Notes: generated by a model not told the origin, from the letters alone. 64,000 bases of DNA from Lumbricus rubellus (GCA_945859605.1 OX243821.1:18270235-18334234); one strand, 5' to 3'. Positions 33,477 to 45,957 are shown, counted from the stretch's first letter. Numbers and translations are program-made.

Positions 33477-33776
33477 TGTCTATCTAATTGTATCGTATTA
33501 GATATCGTATTGTGGGGCGCGGTGGTGGAGTGGTGGCGTCGTTACCTTGAAGCCGGAAGGTTTGAGGTTCGAATCCACCCTCAAGCCGCCGCGTATAGGG
33601 ACCTTTGGTAAGTCCTTCATTCGCAACTGTTCAAGCACTTCAGCCAACGTTGGCTGAAATATTGGGAGATATAATTAAATATCTCCGTTCCCCCAGACCC
33701 CTAGGTCACCGCCCATGACTGCAGCTCCTGATTGAACACCCCGTTTCTCAATGTAGTTGTATAGGACTACTGGCAT
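33477..33776 (+). mobile_element. SINE-headed composite repeat, unit 2
   Basis: Near-copy of unit 1, with the SINE head starting at 33514. The tail continues ACCCCTCAGCAGGCCGG, which matches sequence inside the hAT element near 17180 (CCCCTCAGCCGGCCGG). Confidence 0.7.
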
Positions 33777-33979
33777 TACCCCTCAGCAGGCCGGTGTCCC
33801 GTGACAGAGCCCCCCCCAAAAAAATCAATATAAGACATGAAACAAACCATCAAAAGCGTCCGCATCGTTGGCACAACTACAACAACTGTCTGGTTTTAAT
33901 GTGGTTTTTGATCCATTTTCGATTATATTGATTGAAGTAGTTAATTAGAACAGGAGTCGCACATCTGGGAAGTATTTCC

Positions 33980-34325
33980 GAACAGGCAGACAGACAGATA
34001 GATGGACAGACAGACATGTAGACAGACATAGAGACAGGCAGGCAGACAGACAGACAGATAGACGGACAAACATGTAGACATACAGGCAGACAGACAGATA
34101 GATGGACAGACAGACCGAGAGAAAACTAGAAGAACAGACATACTTATAGACAGACAGACATACATACAGACAGACAGACGGATAGAATGATAGATAGACA
34201 GACAGATAGACAGACAAACGGACAAACAGACAGAAGGACACATAGACAGCCAGACAGAGAGACAGACGGACAGACATACATATAGATATACAGACAGACA
34301 GAAAGACAGACAGAGGCGCACGGAG
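33980..34325. repeat. (ACAG)n tetranucleotide array
   Basis: CAGA/CAGACATA repeats over about 340 bp with interruptions. Ser/Cys/Val-rich minus-strand frames are artefacts. Confidence 0.93.
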
Positions 34326-34501
34326 AGGCTGAGGTACACAGACAGAGACTGACAAATTTGATGCACAGTCACGTGACATCCATACACAAATGCATATATA
34401 CGCAGACATATACACATACATATGCACGCCTACGCACATACACATAAACACACATGCATACATACATTCCATCTTACATTTACATGTACATCCATTACTT
34501 G

Positions 34502-34712
34502 TGGAACGCGGTGGTGTAGTGGTGGCGTCGGTGCCCTGGTGCCGGAGGATTGCAGGTTCGAATCCACCTCAAGTCGCCGCGTAGGGACCCTGGGCAGTTC
34601 CTTCACTTGCAATTGCTCAGCGCTTCGGCGTGAAACTCCGATGCAGTGTCCGCGCTGTAGTCGAGAGCGCTTCTGAGTAGGGAGGCATGAAGGGGCGCTG
34701 CTTAAACGGATA
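34502..34712 (+). mobile_element. tRNA-derived SINE copy 8
   Basis: GGAACGCGGTGGTGTAGTGG head, intact box B GGTTCGAATCC, body GCTTCGGCGTGAAACTCCGA, tail GGGGCGCTGCTTAAACGG followed by AAATAAAT repeats. Confidence 0.88.
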
Positions 34713-35172
34713 ATTAAATAAATAAATATTAAAAATAATACATAAATAAATAAATAAAATTTAATAAATATATGCAGGCATACATTACCAACATATCAAG
34801 AACTAACACTATCACATTCTTTGGAATGATAGCGTTCTTCTCAACAACTGTCCATTGGTACTATATCCTACATGTACAAATAGGACGTCACCTCAACCGA
34901 AAAAAAAACGGGGGACACAATAAATACCTCCCCCAATTCCAACAGTGCCAGTCTAAAGTCTGAGGAAACGAGGAGGGCAACGACAACGACACTAACGAAC
35001 ACTAGATGGCGACAAAACACCGGAAACCAATGTACCAATACCATAGTCTACAACAACAGTGACACTAACCTCAGACCCCTAGTGGGCGAGTCCATGATTC
35101 TGGGGCGGGAGATATCACGATGACAAAGCCGTCTATAGTGACGCCCAAGGCTGCGTTAGGAAAGAGAGTCAC

Positions 35173-35529
35173 CAGCGTTGCCAATCCTTGGGTTTTTCAC
35201 AAGATCTTGGGTTTTCCGATCCGAACTTGGGAAATGGGGTTTTTCGGGAAGGACTTTGTTTTTCTGCTTGGGTTTTTTCTTTCGACGAAGAAAATCTGAA
35301 AATCGTGGACATTTTGGAAAGATTTGGGCCAGATGACTAAAAAAGGTCATCAGAATTTTCAGACACGAAATAGAAATATTTATTTTGGTATGGATGACTA
35401 AAAAAGGTCGTCAGATATTTTTGACGGGAAATTGTCAAAATTTTCGAAGATTTTGGCAACTTGGGTTTTCTTGGGTTTTTCGACCTTCCAACTTGTGTTT
35501 TCTCATTTTTTTAAAGAGTGGCAACGCTG
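35173..35529. mobile_element. hAT-like element, 357 bp
   Basis: Ends CAGCGTTGCCAATCCTTGGG and GAGTGGCAACGCTG. The duplication AGAGTCAC is exact on both sides (35165-35172, 35530-35537). The CTTGGGTTTT phrase repeats in both arms. Non-coding. Confidence 0.92.
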
Positions 35530-35782
35530 AGAGTCACAAACGAATAGTGAGAGAGATACTTGTAGCTACTCAAACAACTCAGTTCTTACTAAGTGAGTAA
35601 AGTGGACCTTATTAGAAGCGAATCCTAACAATGAAAGCATTGTGAACTATATTCGCCGCATGACATTGTGACCAACTAGATTGATCGGATACGGCGATAC
35701 GCCTGACGAACTTAAGAAGACCGTCTTGGCCATTAAAATTACTATGTCAGTGTACTTTCCCCCATAAGAGTGTCCGAGTGTG

Positions 35783-35790
35783 TGTGTGTG

Positions 35791-35828
<38 letters not shown>

Positions 35829-35893
35829 GGGGGGGGGGTGTGTGTGTGTGTGTGTGTGCATGGGTGTGTGTGTGTGTCTGTGTGTGTGTATAG
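35783..35893. repeat. (TG)n microsatellite with internal G-run
   Basis: TG repeats interrupted by TAATGGGGGGGGGG at 35825-35838. Confidence 0.95.
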
Positions 35894-35957
35894 GCGTGTG
35901 AATGTATGCTATGTATGTACAAAGGCCTACGTATGTATGCATGTATGCACATGCACA

Positions 35958-36100
35958 TAGGGTGAGAACTGCCAGAGGGGCTGGAGGTTTCAACCCCCCA
36001 AGTCTTTCTTAGAGCCCCATAGTAAATTCTGTTTTTCACACTCCAATTCCAAGTGGATAATGGTCCAACCCCCCAGTTATTTTCCACAATTCTTACACTG
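35958..36100 (+). mobile_element. MITE family F4, copy 3
   Basis: AGGGTGAGAACTGCCAGAGG to CACAATTCTTACACTG, with GTCTTTCTTAGAGCCCCATA inside, about 140 bp. The target duplication is unclear because the flanks are ATGCAC-type repeats. Confidence 0.78.
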
Positions 36101-36219
36101 TATGCACGTATTGACGCAAGAACGTATGCACGCACGCATGCACTACGTGCGTACGTGCATACGTGCATATGTATGTGTGCATGCATGTATGGGTGTATGC
36201 ATGCATACATGTAAATATA

Positions 36220-37438
36220 CAGGGTGGGCCAAAAGTATTTGTTCAACTTTGAAGGCCTATAACTTAGGCAGTTTAGCAAGTAAGTGTATGCTTAATGCAT
36301 CGAATTAAAGGTCGTTATATCAGCTATAAGTCCGACAAATTTCATTACGGTAGCTTGCACTACGCGCCATATAATTATTGTGTACCGCACCTACCTTGTT
36401 TTCTGACGTAAACAATAATTTCATCATTGCGCCGTTAATAGAAGATGACAGGACTTTGATTCGAATTTTAAGAATTGAAAAACATTTAAATGCATAATTA
36501 TCAAATGATGAATGAATTTCCTGCTAGAAACTGGAGTAAAAACAATCTCAACCGATTAATTAGACAAATTGACGCGAGTGCAAGTTCTAAACGTAAACCT
36601 GTTACTGGCCGTCCTCGTTCGGCACGTACCGCTGACAACATCGCTCATCGTTCTCGTCATACCGTGGAGTTTTTGAACGCGAACGTCCCTGAGTTCATCG
36701 AACCACATAACTGGCCGCCTAATAGACACGACTTAAACCCCGTTGATTACTCAATCTGGGGTGCTTTGCAGCAACGGGTTTATTGTGAACGGATATAGTA
36801 AACGTCGAGCAACTGAAACGCGTGTCATCACTCGTTGCTGGACTGAGATCAGCCAGGAACTCATCAATGGAGCCATAGATCAATGGGCACGTCGCATTCA
36901 TGCAGTCATTCGAGCTTGTGGAAGACACATTGAATATTTATTTGACTAAATAATTCTTGGATTTCTTAATGGCTATCAATAATGCAAACTTGCAAAGACT
37001 AATTTTCCAAGTATTGTGTTTTGCAAGATAGACGAATTAAAATCATTGTAAACTGATACATATCCAGTACAGTAGTTTTACGCAATTATTATTAAAGCTA
37101 ACAATGTAAATTTTTGACCAGTTGTAGCTGATATAACGACCTTTAATTTGATGCATTAAGCATACACTTACTTGCTAAACTGCCTAAGTTATAGGCTTTC
37201 AAAGCTGTCATCTTCTGTTAACGGCACAATGATGAAATTATTGTTTACGTCAGAAAACAAGGTAGGTGCGGTACACAATAATTGTATGGCGCGTAGTGCA
37301 AGCTACCGTAATGAAATTTGTCGGACTTATAGCTGATATAACGACCTTTAATTTGATACATTAAGCATAAACTTATACTTGCTAAACTGCCTAAGTTATA
37401 GGCCTTCAAAGTTGAACAAATACTTTTGGCCCACCCTG
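36220..37438 (+). mobile_element. mariner-superfamily element, 1219 bp, internally deleted
   Basis: Ends CAGGGTGGGCCAAAAGTATT and its complement are flanked by TA (36218-36219, 37439-37440). Inverted ends extend over 100 bp, and part of the right arm is duplicated (37130-37290). A + frame (36490-36798) joins a helix-turn-helix-like N-terminal piece (RKPVTGRPRSARTADNI) directly to the end of the catalytic domain (WPPNRHDLNPVDYSIWGALQ), the usual context of the last acidic residue in IS630/Tc1/mariner transposases. The middle of the protein is missing and the C-terminus is frameshifted, so it is inactive. Confidence 0.88.
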
Positions 37439-37984
37439 TATATTCATGTGTGTATTATGTATGTGATGTATGTGATACATGTATGTAGGCCAATGAATGC
37501 ATGAATTTATGTACGTAGCCTATACGTATGTACATTGTACATGTATGCAAAACTATGCATGTGTGTATTTGTGCGCATGTACGTATGCATATATAATAGT
37601 ATGCATGCATACTTTTCCAATTGCAAATGTCTCGGTATACTTGGTCGCGACAATACCACGGTAATATATAGACACAGCGGGCGATAAAACGCCGGTAATG
37701 AAAGCTAAATTCGTATTGCTCTATATAATACTCTACAAAGTATGCATCATAGATAGAATTGTGTCAGATTAAAATAGAAATGTATCCCTGCTCATCCAAG
37801 GAAGACAACGTTAAGATGCGCTCTGTTGAACTGCGCTTATATAAATATACACACGATATTGCAAAAAGTGGTGTCTATTTGCCAAGAGCGGCGAATTTTA
37901 TGCATGCACCTCCCACGTAGCCTATACATAGCGATGCGTATAATAACTTTTTGCATGGCATGAATAATTAAACTCCGCCACTGG

Positions 37985-38235
37985 TTGCACTCTGCCAGTG
38001 CCAGTCCCAAGCCTGGATAAAGGAGGTGGGCGACACTACAATCATCTACGAAATGGCAGTGCCCTTAAACAGTAGCAAGCATGGGTGATTTTATAAATGC
38101 AGTTTATTATTTTCAGTGCGTGTAAAATAAATCAGCCGAGAACTGTGCCTCTGAGTATAGTAAGAACTCCGGCGCTGCTCGGACTTTGGCAGTGCCAGTC
38201 CCAAGCCTCGATAGAGGAGGAGGGCTGCACTAATC
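37985..38235. repeat. Two copies of a GCCAGTCCCAAGCCT interspersed repeat
   Basis: CAGTGCCAGTCCCAAGCCTG at about 37995 and again at about 38190, each followed by GATA(A/G)AGGAGG and a short G-rich stretch. Related copies occur near 39060, 48930, 53985 and 60940, some inverted. Confidence 0.6.
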
Positions 38236-38344
38236 ATCTTAGATAGGCTCGATATATGACACATTGTCGTTAAACAGCAACAGTGTTTTCAGCAGCAGTG
38301 GCGGTTGCAGCAGTCGGCCTATAGTAACAGTAGCCTATCAGTGG

Positions 38345-38518
38345 CAGAAGCAGCAACAGCAACGATAACAACAATAACAATAGCCATAGCAATAGCAACA
38401 GCAACAGTAACAATAACAACAATAACAATAGCCATAGCAATAGCAATAGCAACAGCAACGATAACAACAATAGCCATAGCAATAGCAACAGTAACAATAA
38501 CAATAACAATATTTAATA
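38345..38518. repeat. (AACAAT/AGC)n trinucleotide array
   Basis: AACAGC, AACAAT and AGCAAT triplets over 170 bp. Leu-, Thr/Ile- and Val/Ala-rich frames are artefacts. Confidence 0.92.
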
Positions 38519-38664
38519 ACTGCACCATTACAGGGGACTAACGGGAAACCACGTTTTTATTCCAACGCCTCTCGTTGACAATACAGAGGTTTAGCGCAGT
38601 TGCTTTCAGAGGCACTTTCGCAAGCCTGGAAGCATTCCGGACTGGTTTTATAGCAGTAGTTAAG

Positions 38665-38770
38665 AGATAAGTCCCTGGGGGATCCTAAATACCTCGGGGC
38701 ATAAAAAATAATAATAACACTAATAACAACAACAATAGGCTAATAACAACAACAATAATAACAATAACAC
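38665..38770 (+). repeat. Retro-tail repeat (GGGGGATCCTAAATACCTCG) seeding an (AAT/AAC)n tract
   Basis: The block GGGGATCCTAAATACCTCGG is followed by AAAAAATAATAATAACA. It is the same tail seen before the AAT arrays at 44510 and 57300. Confidence 0.6.
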
Positions 38771-39239
38771 TGGCCACATGATCAGATTACACTTCATAGA
38801 CGAACTGCGCTGGTTCCCCATTCGCTTTTAGCACAACATTCTCGAATTTTTCGTCACTTAGGCGTTAATACAGATCTGCTTTTTATCGATATAATCGCCA
38901 TTCAACCAGAGCCAAGCATACAGTCAGTAGTGATAGCAGCACTCTCGTCACGGATAAAGGCGCCTAAACAATGGCGCCACAAGCCATTGTCAACGTTGCT
39001 CCATGTTCAAATAAATCGTTAGAGTGAGAAAACGCGGCCGTTGTCGTGTCCCAGTGGAGCCAGTCCCAAGCCTAGAAAGAGGAGGAGGGTTACGTCCATC
39101 AACTTATTAACCCAGCTGAAATCAGATAATTAACAATAATAGGAGCGAGACAGTACCAGTAGCTGTAGCAGTAGTAGTATTAGTACCAGTAGCAGTAAGA
39201 ACCGACTTAGCACCCGTCTGCGTATATTATAGCTATATC

Positions 39240-39431
39240 ATGGCTGTTTTCGAGGAATTTTAGAACTACATAACTCCTTCTTTCCTCTAACATCCTCCAA
39301 GGTAAATTACGTCAAATCGGAGGACAATGACATTTTTGGCTAGTTTTAACTGTACAGAAAGTGCTTCTACAACTGCACGAATACATTTAGAACAGCACAT
39401 TTTGTGTACAACTGCACGTTAAAAAACCCTG
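39240..39431 (-). mobile_element. MITE family F1, copy
   Basis: GGCTGTTTTCGAGGAATTTT at the left and ACGTTAAAAAACCCTG at the right, with GGTCATTGTCCTCC-like sequence inverted inside. Confidence 0.68.
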
Positions 39432-39449
39432 ATAATAGCCTAGTTGCAA

Positions 39450-39570
39450 CACCAGCAGTAGTATCAGTATTAGTAACAGTAGCAGTAGGCCTAACAGTGG
39501 TAGTAGCGGTAGCGGTAGCAGTACCAGTGTCAGTAGCAGTAACAGTAGCAGTAGCAGTAATTTGCGTTCT
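39450..39570. repeat. (AGTAGC)n / (CAGTAG)n array
   Basis: AGTAGC, AGTACC and AGTAAC hexamers. Val/Ala-rich frame on + and Leu-rich on -. Confidence 0.9.
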
Positions 39571-39620
39571 TGATAACTGGATTGTTTCAATAAAGGAAAT
39601 ATATTATTATTATATTTAGG

Positions 39621-39786
39621 CAGGATTATTAAAAGTAATTTTTACAACTGCACAACCTCTTTTGTCCTTTCACATCCGCAACGATTAACTACTACAATTA
39701 ACTGGATGAGCTTTGCATACTATTTATAGCTGCATATAGAAGTGCTCCTACAACACTACTGCACAAATCCGGTTAGAACTGCACAC
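39621..39786 (-). mobile_element. MITE family F1, right-truncated copy
   Basis: CAGGATTATTAAAAGTAATT then ACAACTGCACAACC; ends inside AGAACTGCACAC without the usual terminus. A tRNA-like box B (GAGTTCGAGCCCC) follows at 39840 but is not called as a tRNA. Confidence 0.6.
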
Positions 39787-40581
39787 GGGGTGAGGGGCGG
39801 TAATTGGATAACACGCTGGCATGAAGAGCGAGAGGTAACGAGTTCGAGCCCCCGTGGGGCGGACATGCTTTGTATAGGCTGCTATTAGCGCCCTTGTGTT
39901 GCAGGCTGTCTGTTCTGTTAGCGTAGTTGAGATTTATAAATGACTTATGTAATTATTTTGCGTTTTTGTGAATTGCTTCAATTGCATAGATATATACCGT
40001 AACCACGGTATATACCGCCCCTCACCTAGTGGTTCTAGGGTTAAGTGATACCAGTGACAGTGGGAAATTTTCCATAGACCTGGAATGCGAGGTTTTAAAA
40101 AAAAACTTGTGCAAAAGTGGACACAAATTGAGACCCAGAAGGGGGGAAATCTCACTAGTAGGGCCCCCAAACAAATTATTAAGTAATTTTGATAGATACG
40201 CACCACAATTTGATGAAAAACCAAAGCAACACTATAGATGAGACGAGTTAAACACAATTAGCATAACATCAGCAAGATGTCAACCGGATTGTTTCAATAA
40301 AGAGAAAATGTTGTTGCATTTTGTGCAAGAACTGCACTGTCAAAAGCCATAATAGGCAGAATGCTGTATATGGCATTGCTCGAATCGATTTTTCATTGCC
40401 CCATTAAGTTCTTAGTTATGCACAGTTGACTGCGACTCTTTGGCCACCGGTTTAAGAAAGGTAATATATGGGCAATACAGTACATGCTTAGAATGTAAAT
40501 GTACATACCAAAACGATAAATATCAGACGCCAAGCCAAGTACAGATCTTTGGCCACCGGTTTAAGAAAGATAATATAGGCC

Positions 40582-40783
40582 CAGTGCTGTTTTAAAGAAA
40601 TTTTTGAACTGCACAGCTAGTCAACTACTTCTTTCCCTTCCAATCCTCCATAGTAAATTACCTCCAATCGGAGGACAATGACCATTTTTTGCTAGTTTTA
40701 ACTGTACAGAAGTGCTTTTTCAACTGCACAAATCCATTTAGAACTGCACATTTTGCGTACAACTGCACGTTGAAAAAGCCCTG
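40582..40783 (-). mobile_element. MITE family F1, full copy with duplication
   Basis: CAGTGCTGTTTTAAAGAAAT to TTGAAAAAGCCCTG. Flanks TATAGGCC and TATGGGCC match at seven of eight bases. Confidence 0.82.
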
Positions 40784-41632
40784 TATGGGCCTATGCATAC
40801 TTAGCATGTAAAATTGTACATGTAGACTACATAATTATACCAAACGATAAACGTCAGACTATCGTGATTCAAGTACAAAGTCGTTAACCATTGCTCAATC
40901 TAGTCTCCCTGCTTAGAGAGGGGGAGAGGAAATTCACATTTGGGGAGGGGGAACGGCCGTTTGGGCGTACGGTAACCGCTGAATCAGACACCAGGGACAA
41001 CCTGGGACACCCTTTGACCAATAATTTAAATTTTCTCGATCTTTTTAGTCATTCTGTCCAAATTTCCAAAAAGCATATAGCAATTCCGATAGTATAATCT
41101 CTATACTTTTAAAACTGTTGACATTTTTTAGTAGCGTACATCAATATTCAACTGTCGAATTCTAACGGTGAAATTTTACGTAACAGGCTGTACTGAGCCT
41201 GTACATGTAAAGAAGAATTTGGGGGGAGGGAGGGCGGAAGGATATCACGAAGAATGTTACGTACACCGTTTATCTGTGGGAATGTTACGCATAAATGATC
41301 ATTTTCTGGGGAATCTTACGTGCACCGTTTTTTTGGGGAGGGGTGGCGAATCACAATCGTAATCGTAATCTCCAAATTTCTGTAGCGCCGCTCAAAAGGC
41401 AGGCGCCGGGCACCAGCTTATTCACGAGCGCTACTCATTGAATGGTATCCGTACGTATGTGCATGTAAGCAACACATCACGAATTTTCTGGGGAATTTAA
41501 TTGGGGGGCTTCCCTCACCCATTCTCTCCAGAGACGTCTAGATCAGACACTGGCCAACGGTTTAAGAAAGAATGTAGGCCTACATACTTTTCATATGCAT
41601 ACCAAAACGATAAATATCAAACCAAGTACAGA
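40784..41632. other. Unassigned stretch with two LINE-tail-like words
   Basis: Nothing coding is supported. At 41360-41450 TTTCTGTAGCGCCGCTCAAA and CACCAGCTTATTCACGAGCG recall a retroelement tail that recurs at 42010-42085. Confidence 0.4.
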
Positions 41633-41829
41633 CAGTGGCGGTGCCAGGATTTCAGGGGGGTTTTGGGGGGCTGAAACTCATGGGCGGAGATATTCGCCAA
41701 AGTTTCTGACGACCTTTTAAAAGTCATTTGGTCTAAATCTCGTGAAAATGTTTCATTTTCCCTGTCCCAAAAAACCTGATCATTTTTGGGGGGCAAGCTT
41801 AGCCCCTAGGCCCCCTGGCGCCGCCACTG
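41633..41829. mobile_element. hAT-like MITE (CAGTGGCGG...), 197 bp
   Basis: Ends CAGTGGCGGTGCCAGGATTT and CCCCTGGCGCCGCCACTG, with an exact duplication AGTACAGA (41625-41632, 41830-41837). It is a short relative of the 2-kb element at 15385-17457. Confidence 0.92.
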
Positions 41830-42463
41830 AGTACAGAGTGATTAACAATCGGATACTTCGCTAGAGAAAGATCTCAAGTATGATATATACTCACAGCATT
41901 GTGTGTGTATGCATTATATCCAGCGTTGTATAGCGCGAGTCAAAATTAATAACGGTCTATTGGAACAACACTGCAAATGTTGTTGCTGCTTAAAACTAAC
42001 GAAACTCTGTCGTAATCGTAATCCCCAGACTTCTGAAGCGCTAATTGAAAGCCAAGCTCGGACACCAGCTTATTCACGAGCGCTGCGTTGAGTCAAAAGG
42101 GGTCGCCCGTAAGAGTAGTCCGTGCCACTCCGTGGTGGTCCGGGTCAAAGATGATCACTGTCGCCCTCCTCCTTTCCTCATTCTTGAGACTGGCAATGCG
42201 AAACTACACGAGCAGTGTCAGTGTCATATTGCAGAGGCCAGAAAGCAGTGCAAGTCTAGTTATCATACTCCATGTAGAGTCTTCTCTCAACTGGCTTGCG
42301 GAACGCTGTTCGTGTTCTGAAGCACACGGCCAATTGATTACCTATAATATACAGGTCTGGCTTAGACTATAATAAGCGTGATTTGATGCAGTCATAACGT
42401 GGGCAGACTAGAGATAAGGTGACAGGTATACGAGAAGTTGTGAGAAAGGCTTCTTAACGACAG

Positions 42464-42467
42464 TTAA

Positions 42468-42500
<33 letters not shown>

Positions 42501-43012
42501 TGTGCGTGTGTGTGTGTGTGTGTTTGTGTGTTCGTGTGTGTGCGCGCGTGCGTGCGTGTGTGTGTGTGCGTTCTAAAGTCAGCCGTGCGCACGCTCAAAA
42601 GTCAAGGATCCCATAATACGATTGCAATGCGAATTGTCTGTCTGTCTATTTGTTTGTCTGCCTGTTTGTCTGTCTTTTTGTCTATCCGTGTTTTGTCGTC
42701 CACTTGTGTCTGCCCGTCTATACCTGAGTAGCTGCATGTCTGTCTTCCTGTCCGCCTGTAGTCTGTCTGTCAACCTGGGTATGACCGTCTGCCTGTTTAT
42801 CTGTCTGTGTGTGTGTCTATCTGGTTGGCTGTCAATGCTTGTCTGTCTACCTGTCTGTCTTCCTCCTTGCCTGTCTGTCCGTCTGCATGTGGGTCTACCT
42901 GTCTCACAGCACACCTGTCTGTCTGCCTGCCTGCCTGTCAGCCTGCCAGCCTAACCTGTCCGTATGTCTGCCTGCCTGCCTGTACGTCTGCCTATCTGTT
43001 TGTTTATCGCCA
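42464..43012. repeat. (TG)n then (TGTC/TGCC)n arrays
   Basis: TG repeat at 42466-42570, a unique 55-bp spacer, then TGTC/TGCC tetranucleotides from 42630 to 43012. Ser/Cys/Leu/Val frames are artefacts. The upstream 41838-42463 holds no supported gene. Confidence 0.92.
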
Positions 43013-43224
43013 ATCAGACTTTCTTCCATGCAGTGTCGTCTTTGTGTCTATATTTACAATAGAGCCTCATTGTAATGGCGAGGCATTGTCTCCTATCTCG
43101 CTTCACGGTGCCACATTTTCCTCATGCCTTTCATCTTCTCAAAAGCCACAGACTATGATATCCCAGACACGAAACTTAAAAGCCGATATGGTATTAAGGT
43201 TTATCAGAAGATGGATCAATACAT

Positions 43225-43584
43225 ATAAATATTTGTATATATATAAATAATATGTATAGTTTTATATAATAGACATATATATATATAATATACATATGCA
43301 TAAATTAAATGTATACACATAATATATATGCATATACACATATAATACATATACATTAATATGTATTAATATATATACATGGACTCACCGATATATAAAT
43401 ATATGCACATATAGAATATGCACAGACATATAAATGTATATACAGTTATACACATACATATACACAATCACTTATATATTAACATATATAGAGTTATAGA
43501 CATATAAATATATGGGCGCCCACACACACATATATATATAATTATATATACAATCATATATATAATTATATATATAATTGTATG

Positions 43585-43651
<67 letters not shown>

Positions 43652-43990
43652 ACACACACTATTATATCTATAACAGCATAATAGCTCTGGTCTATGAAGA
43701 GCACGTTTCAGAGCTATAAACCAAGCAAGCAGGTCGATTCACATTTAAGAAGACAATTAGATCTGAGCTTAGTCAATACATTATACTTGTAGATACACAC
43801 TCATATGTACATGTATAAACACATGTACATATATATACAATATATATGAATATACATAATATACAATAATATATATATTAATATATAGACATATACAATA
43901 CATATAATACAATAATATATATATAGGCCTACATTAATATATAGGCATATAGATATATACAATAATATATAATTATATATTAAATATATA
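43225..43990. repeat. AT-rich TATA/CATA microsatellites with a (TG)n block
   Basis: TATATACA-type repeats at 43225-43590 and 43800-43990; (TG)n at 43597-43650. The 150 bp between them is unique sequence. Confidence 0.9.
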
Positions 43991-44224
43991 CATGGGACTG
44001 CATAAGAAGCGTGCGATTATACAAAGCGATTGATATCATGTACACATTGTACAGGCAAAGATTCTTCAGTATAGATATTGACAACAATAGCAAAGCCAAG
44101 AGTTGGCCTAACGATTAATTGGTTGGTTGGTTTGTTGGTTGGTTGGTACGAAATTATGTAGCGGTCATCAACATCACTAACCGTCCTTACGCCAGCCATT
44201 TGAAAACTAGTAGAAAAAAATTAC

Positions 44225-44225
44225 A

Positions 44226-44258
<33 letters not shown>

Positions 44259-44640
44259 AATAATAATAATAATAAGACTTATTATTATTACTATCATTAT
44301 TATCATCATTTATTTCTGCTTTAAACTGTGCAAACAATTAAATGTGCAAATGTGCAAACGCCTGACAAACACAGGCATGATGTGCTAATTGTTTCCCCAA
44401 ACTCAAACTAAATTAAATGCACATTAGTAAGATATTACTTATTATTATTATTTTTTTATTTTATTATTATTATTATTATTATATATTTATATATAATTTA
44501 TATTATTTTTTGCCTCCTGAGGGATTAGAACTACCTCGGGTAAAATAATAATAATAAATACTTTGGTGCAAAAAATTTAAAAAATAAATAAATAATAACA
44601 ATTTTAAAAAAAATAATAATAATAATAATGCAGTTATCTC
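44225..44640. repeat. (ATT)n/(AAT)n arrays and a retro-tail repeat
   Basis: ATT units at 44228-44255 invert to AAT at 44256-44275. A second set lies at 44435-44500, followed by CCTGAGGGATTAGAACTACC TCGGG and another AAT tract. The tail matches those at 38665 and 57300. Confidence 0.85.
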
Positions 44641-44828
44641 TCGTCATCAAACATCTCATCAAAGTGCCAGTGCTTACAATTATCCTAAACAAATTCCATT
44701 AACGGTTATAAACAACTCCATCCATGTAACCGTGACCGTTACTGTGTCTTGTCCCCCTACTGCAAAAATATCTTCAGGCTCCATGGCTGATGCTTATACC
44801 AAGCACCGAGCCCAACAGAGGACCACAC

Positions 44829-45060
44829 CTGGGCTTTTTAACGTGCAGTTGTACACAAAATTTGTACACAAATTTGTACACAAAATTTGTTAATTTGAAA
44901 CAGTTCCAAATGAATTTGTGCAGTTCTGTTGTAGAAGCACTTCTGTACAGTTAAAACTACCAAAAAGGTCATTGTCCTCCAATTTGAAGTAATTTACCAT
45001 GGAGGATGGGAAGAAAAGAAGGGGGTTGTGCAGTTCTAAAAATTCCTTAAAACAGCCCTG
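44829..45060 (+). mobile_element. MITE family F1, best full copy (232 bp)
   Basis: CTGGGCTTTTTAACGTGCAG to TTAAAACAGCCCTG. Flanks GACCACAC and GACCATAC match at seven of eight bases. ATTTGTACACAA is triplicated at 44858-44890. This copy defines the family length. Confidence 0.88.
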
Positions 45061-45740
45061 GACCATACTAGGGTTGCACATAAACAGTAAAAATGTAAAA
45101 ACAAAACAAGACGTGTCCACCTACCGTCAGAAACCGTAACAAAGATCCGGTCTTAAAACACAGTTACTCATCCCCCTCACATGTCCAGCGCTCGCGTTGT
45201 GTACACCCAGACCGTCTAAGTAGGGCAACGTCGGGTCACTGCCCTTCTGTAAACATCTGGGACCGTACAGTAGACCCTACTATAAAAAACATCACACCTG
45301 CACGCCGTCCTATATTATACTTCCCGAGTACTTTCGCTTACCGTAAAAACCCACTTTCGGCCAACCTGTTCCTCTCACTCCCACACCTCCTCCGCCTCCT
45401 TCTCTTCTCCCTCCCCCGTCCTAGTCTTTACCAGACGTTCCGTAAATACTATAATTTGCTAACGCGCGTTGGAGTGTACACATACATCCGGAACCCATTT
45501 AGCTGTACTGTAGTACTCCGCAGCGTGGCCGCCGGCTGAGGGTTTGTGTACGCGCGGGCGCGTGATGAGAGAGGCGTACAGAGCTAGAGGCTGCGGGTCA
45601 TTTACGCACCACGCAGACCGAAAGACGGACCGCTGTGGTGCCTGGTGTCGACAGCTAAAGGTTCCGAAATAAATTGATACCCGGTGGCGGGAAAGAGTGT
45701 TTCTAAAAATATGACTGTGCGTCAATAAATGTAATGTTAT
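45061..45740. other. Unassigned stretch
   Basis: Moderately GC-rich sequence without a supported exon. Several CCGT words recur but no structure was resolved. Confidence 0.4.
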
Positions 45741-45957
45741 TTGTTTGTATGTGCACTTGTTATAGCGCCCCTTCAAGTTCTCCTCTACTCAGAGGCGCTC
45801 TCGAATGCAGAGCGGACATTGCATAGGAGTTTCACGCTGAAGCGCTGAGCAATTGTGAGTGAAGGACTTGCCCAAGTTCCCTACTCGGCGAGGTGGATTC
45901 GAACCTCGAACCTTCCGGCTCCAAGGCAACGACGCCACCACTACACCACCGCGCCCC
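45741..45957 (-). mobile_element. tRNA-derived SINE copy 9, full length
   Basis: Complement starts GGGGCGCGGTGGTGTAGTGG, with GGTTCGAGGTTCGAATCC as box B, and ends GTGCACATACAAACAAA. Confidence 0.9.

Noticed and set aside
39787..39870. tRNA-like segment with box B GAGTTCGAGCCCC
   Set aside because: The acceptor arms do not pair and no cloverleaf could be drawn; probably a SINE-type remnant.
42148..42372. Frame starting MITVALLLSSFLRLA that resembles a signal peptide
   Set aside because: Short, with no recognisable mature domain and overlapping open frames; chance hydrophobic start is likely.
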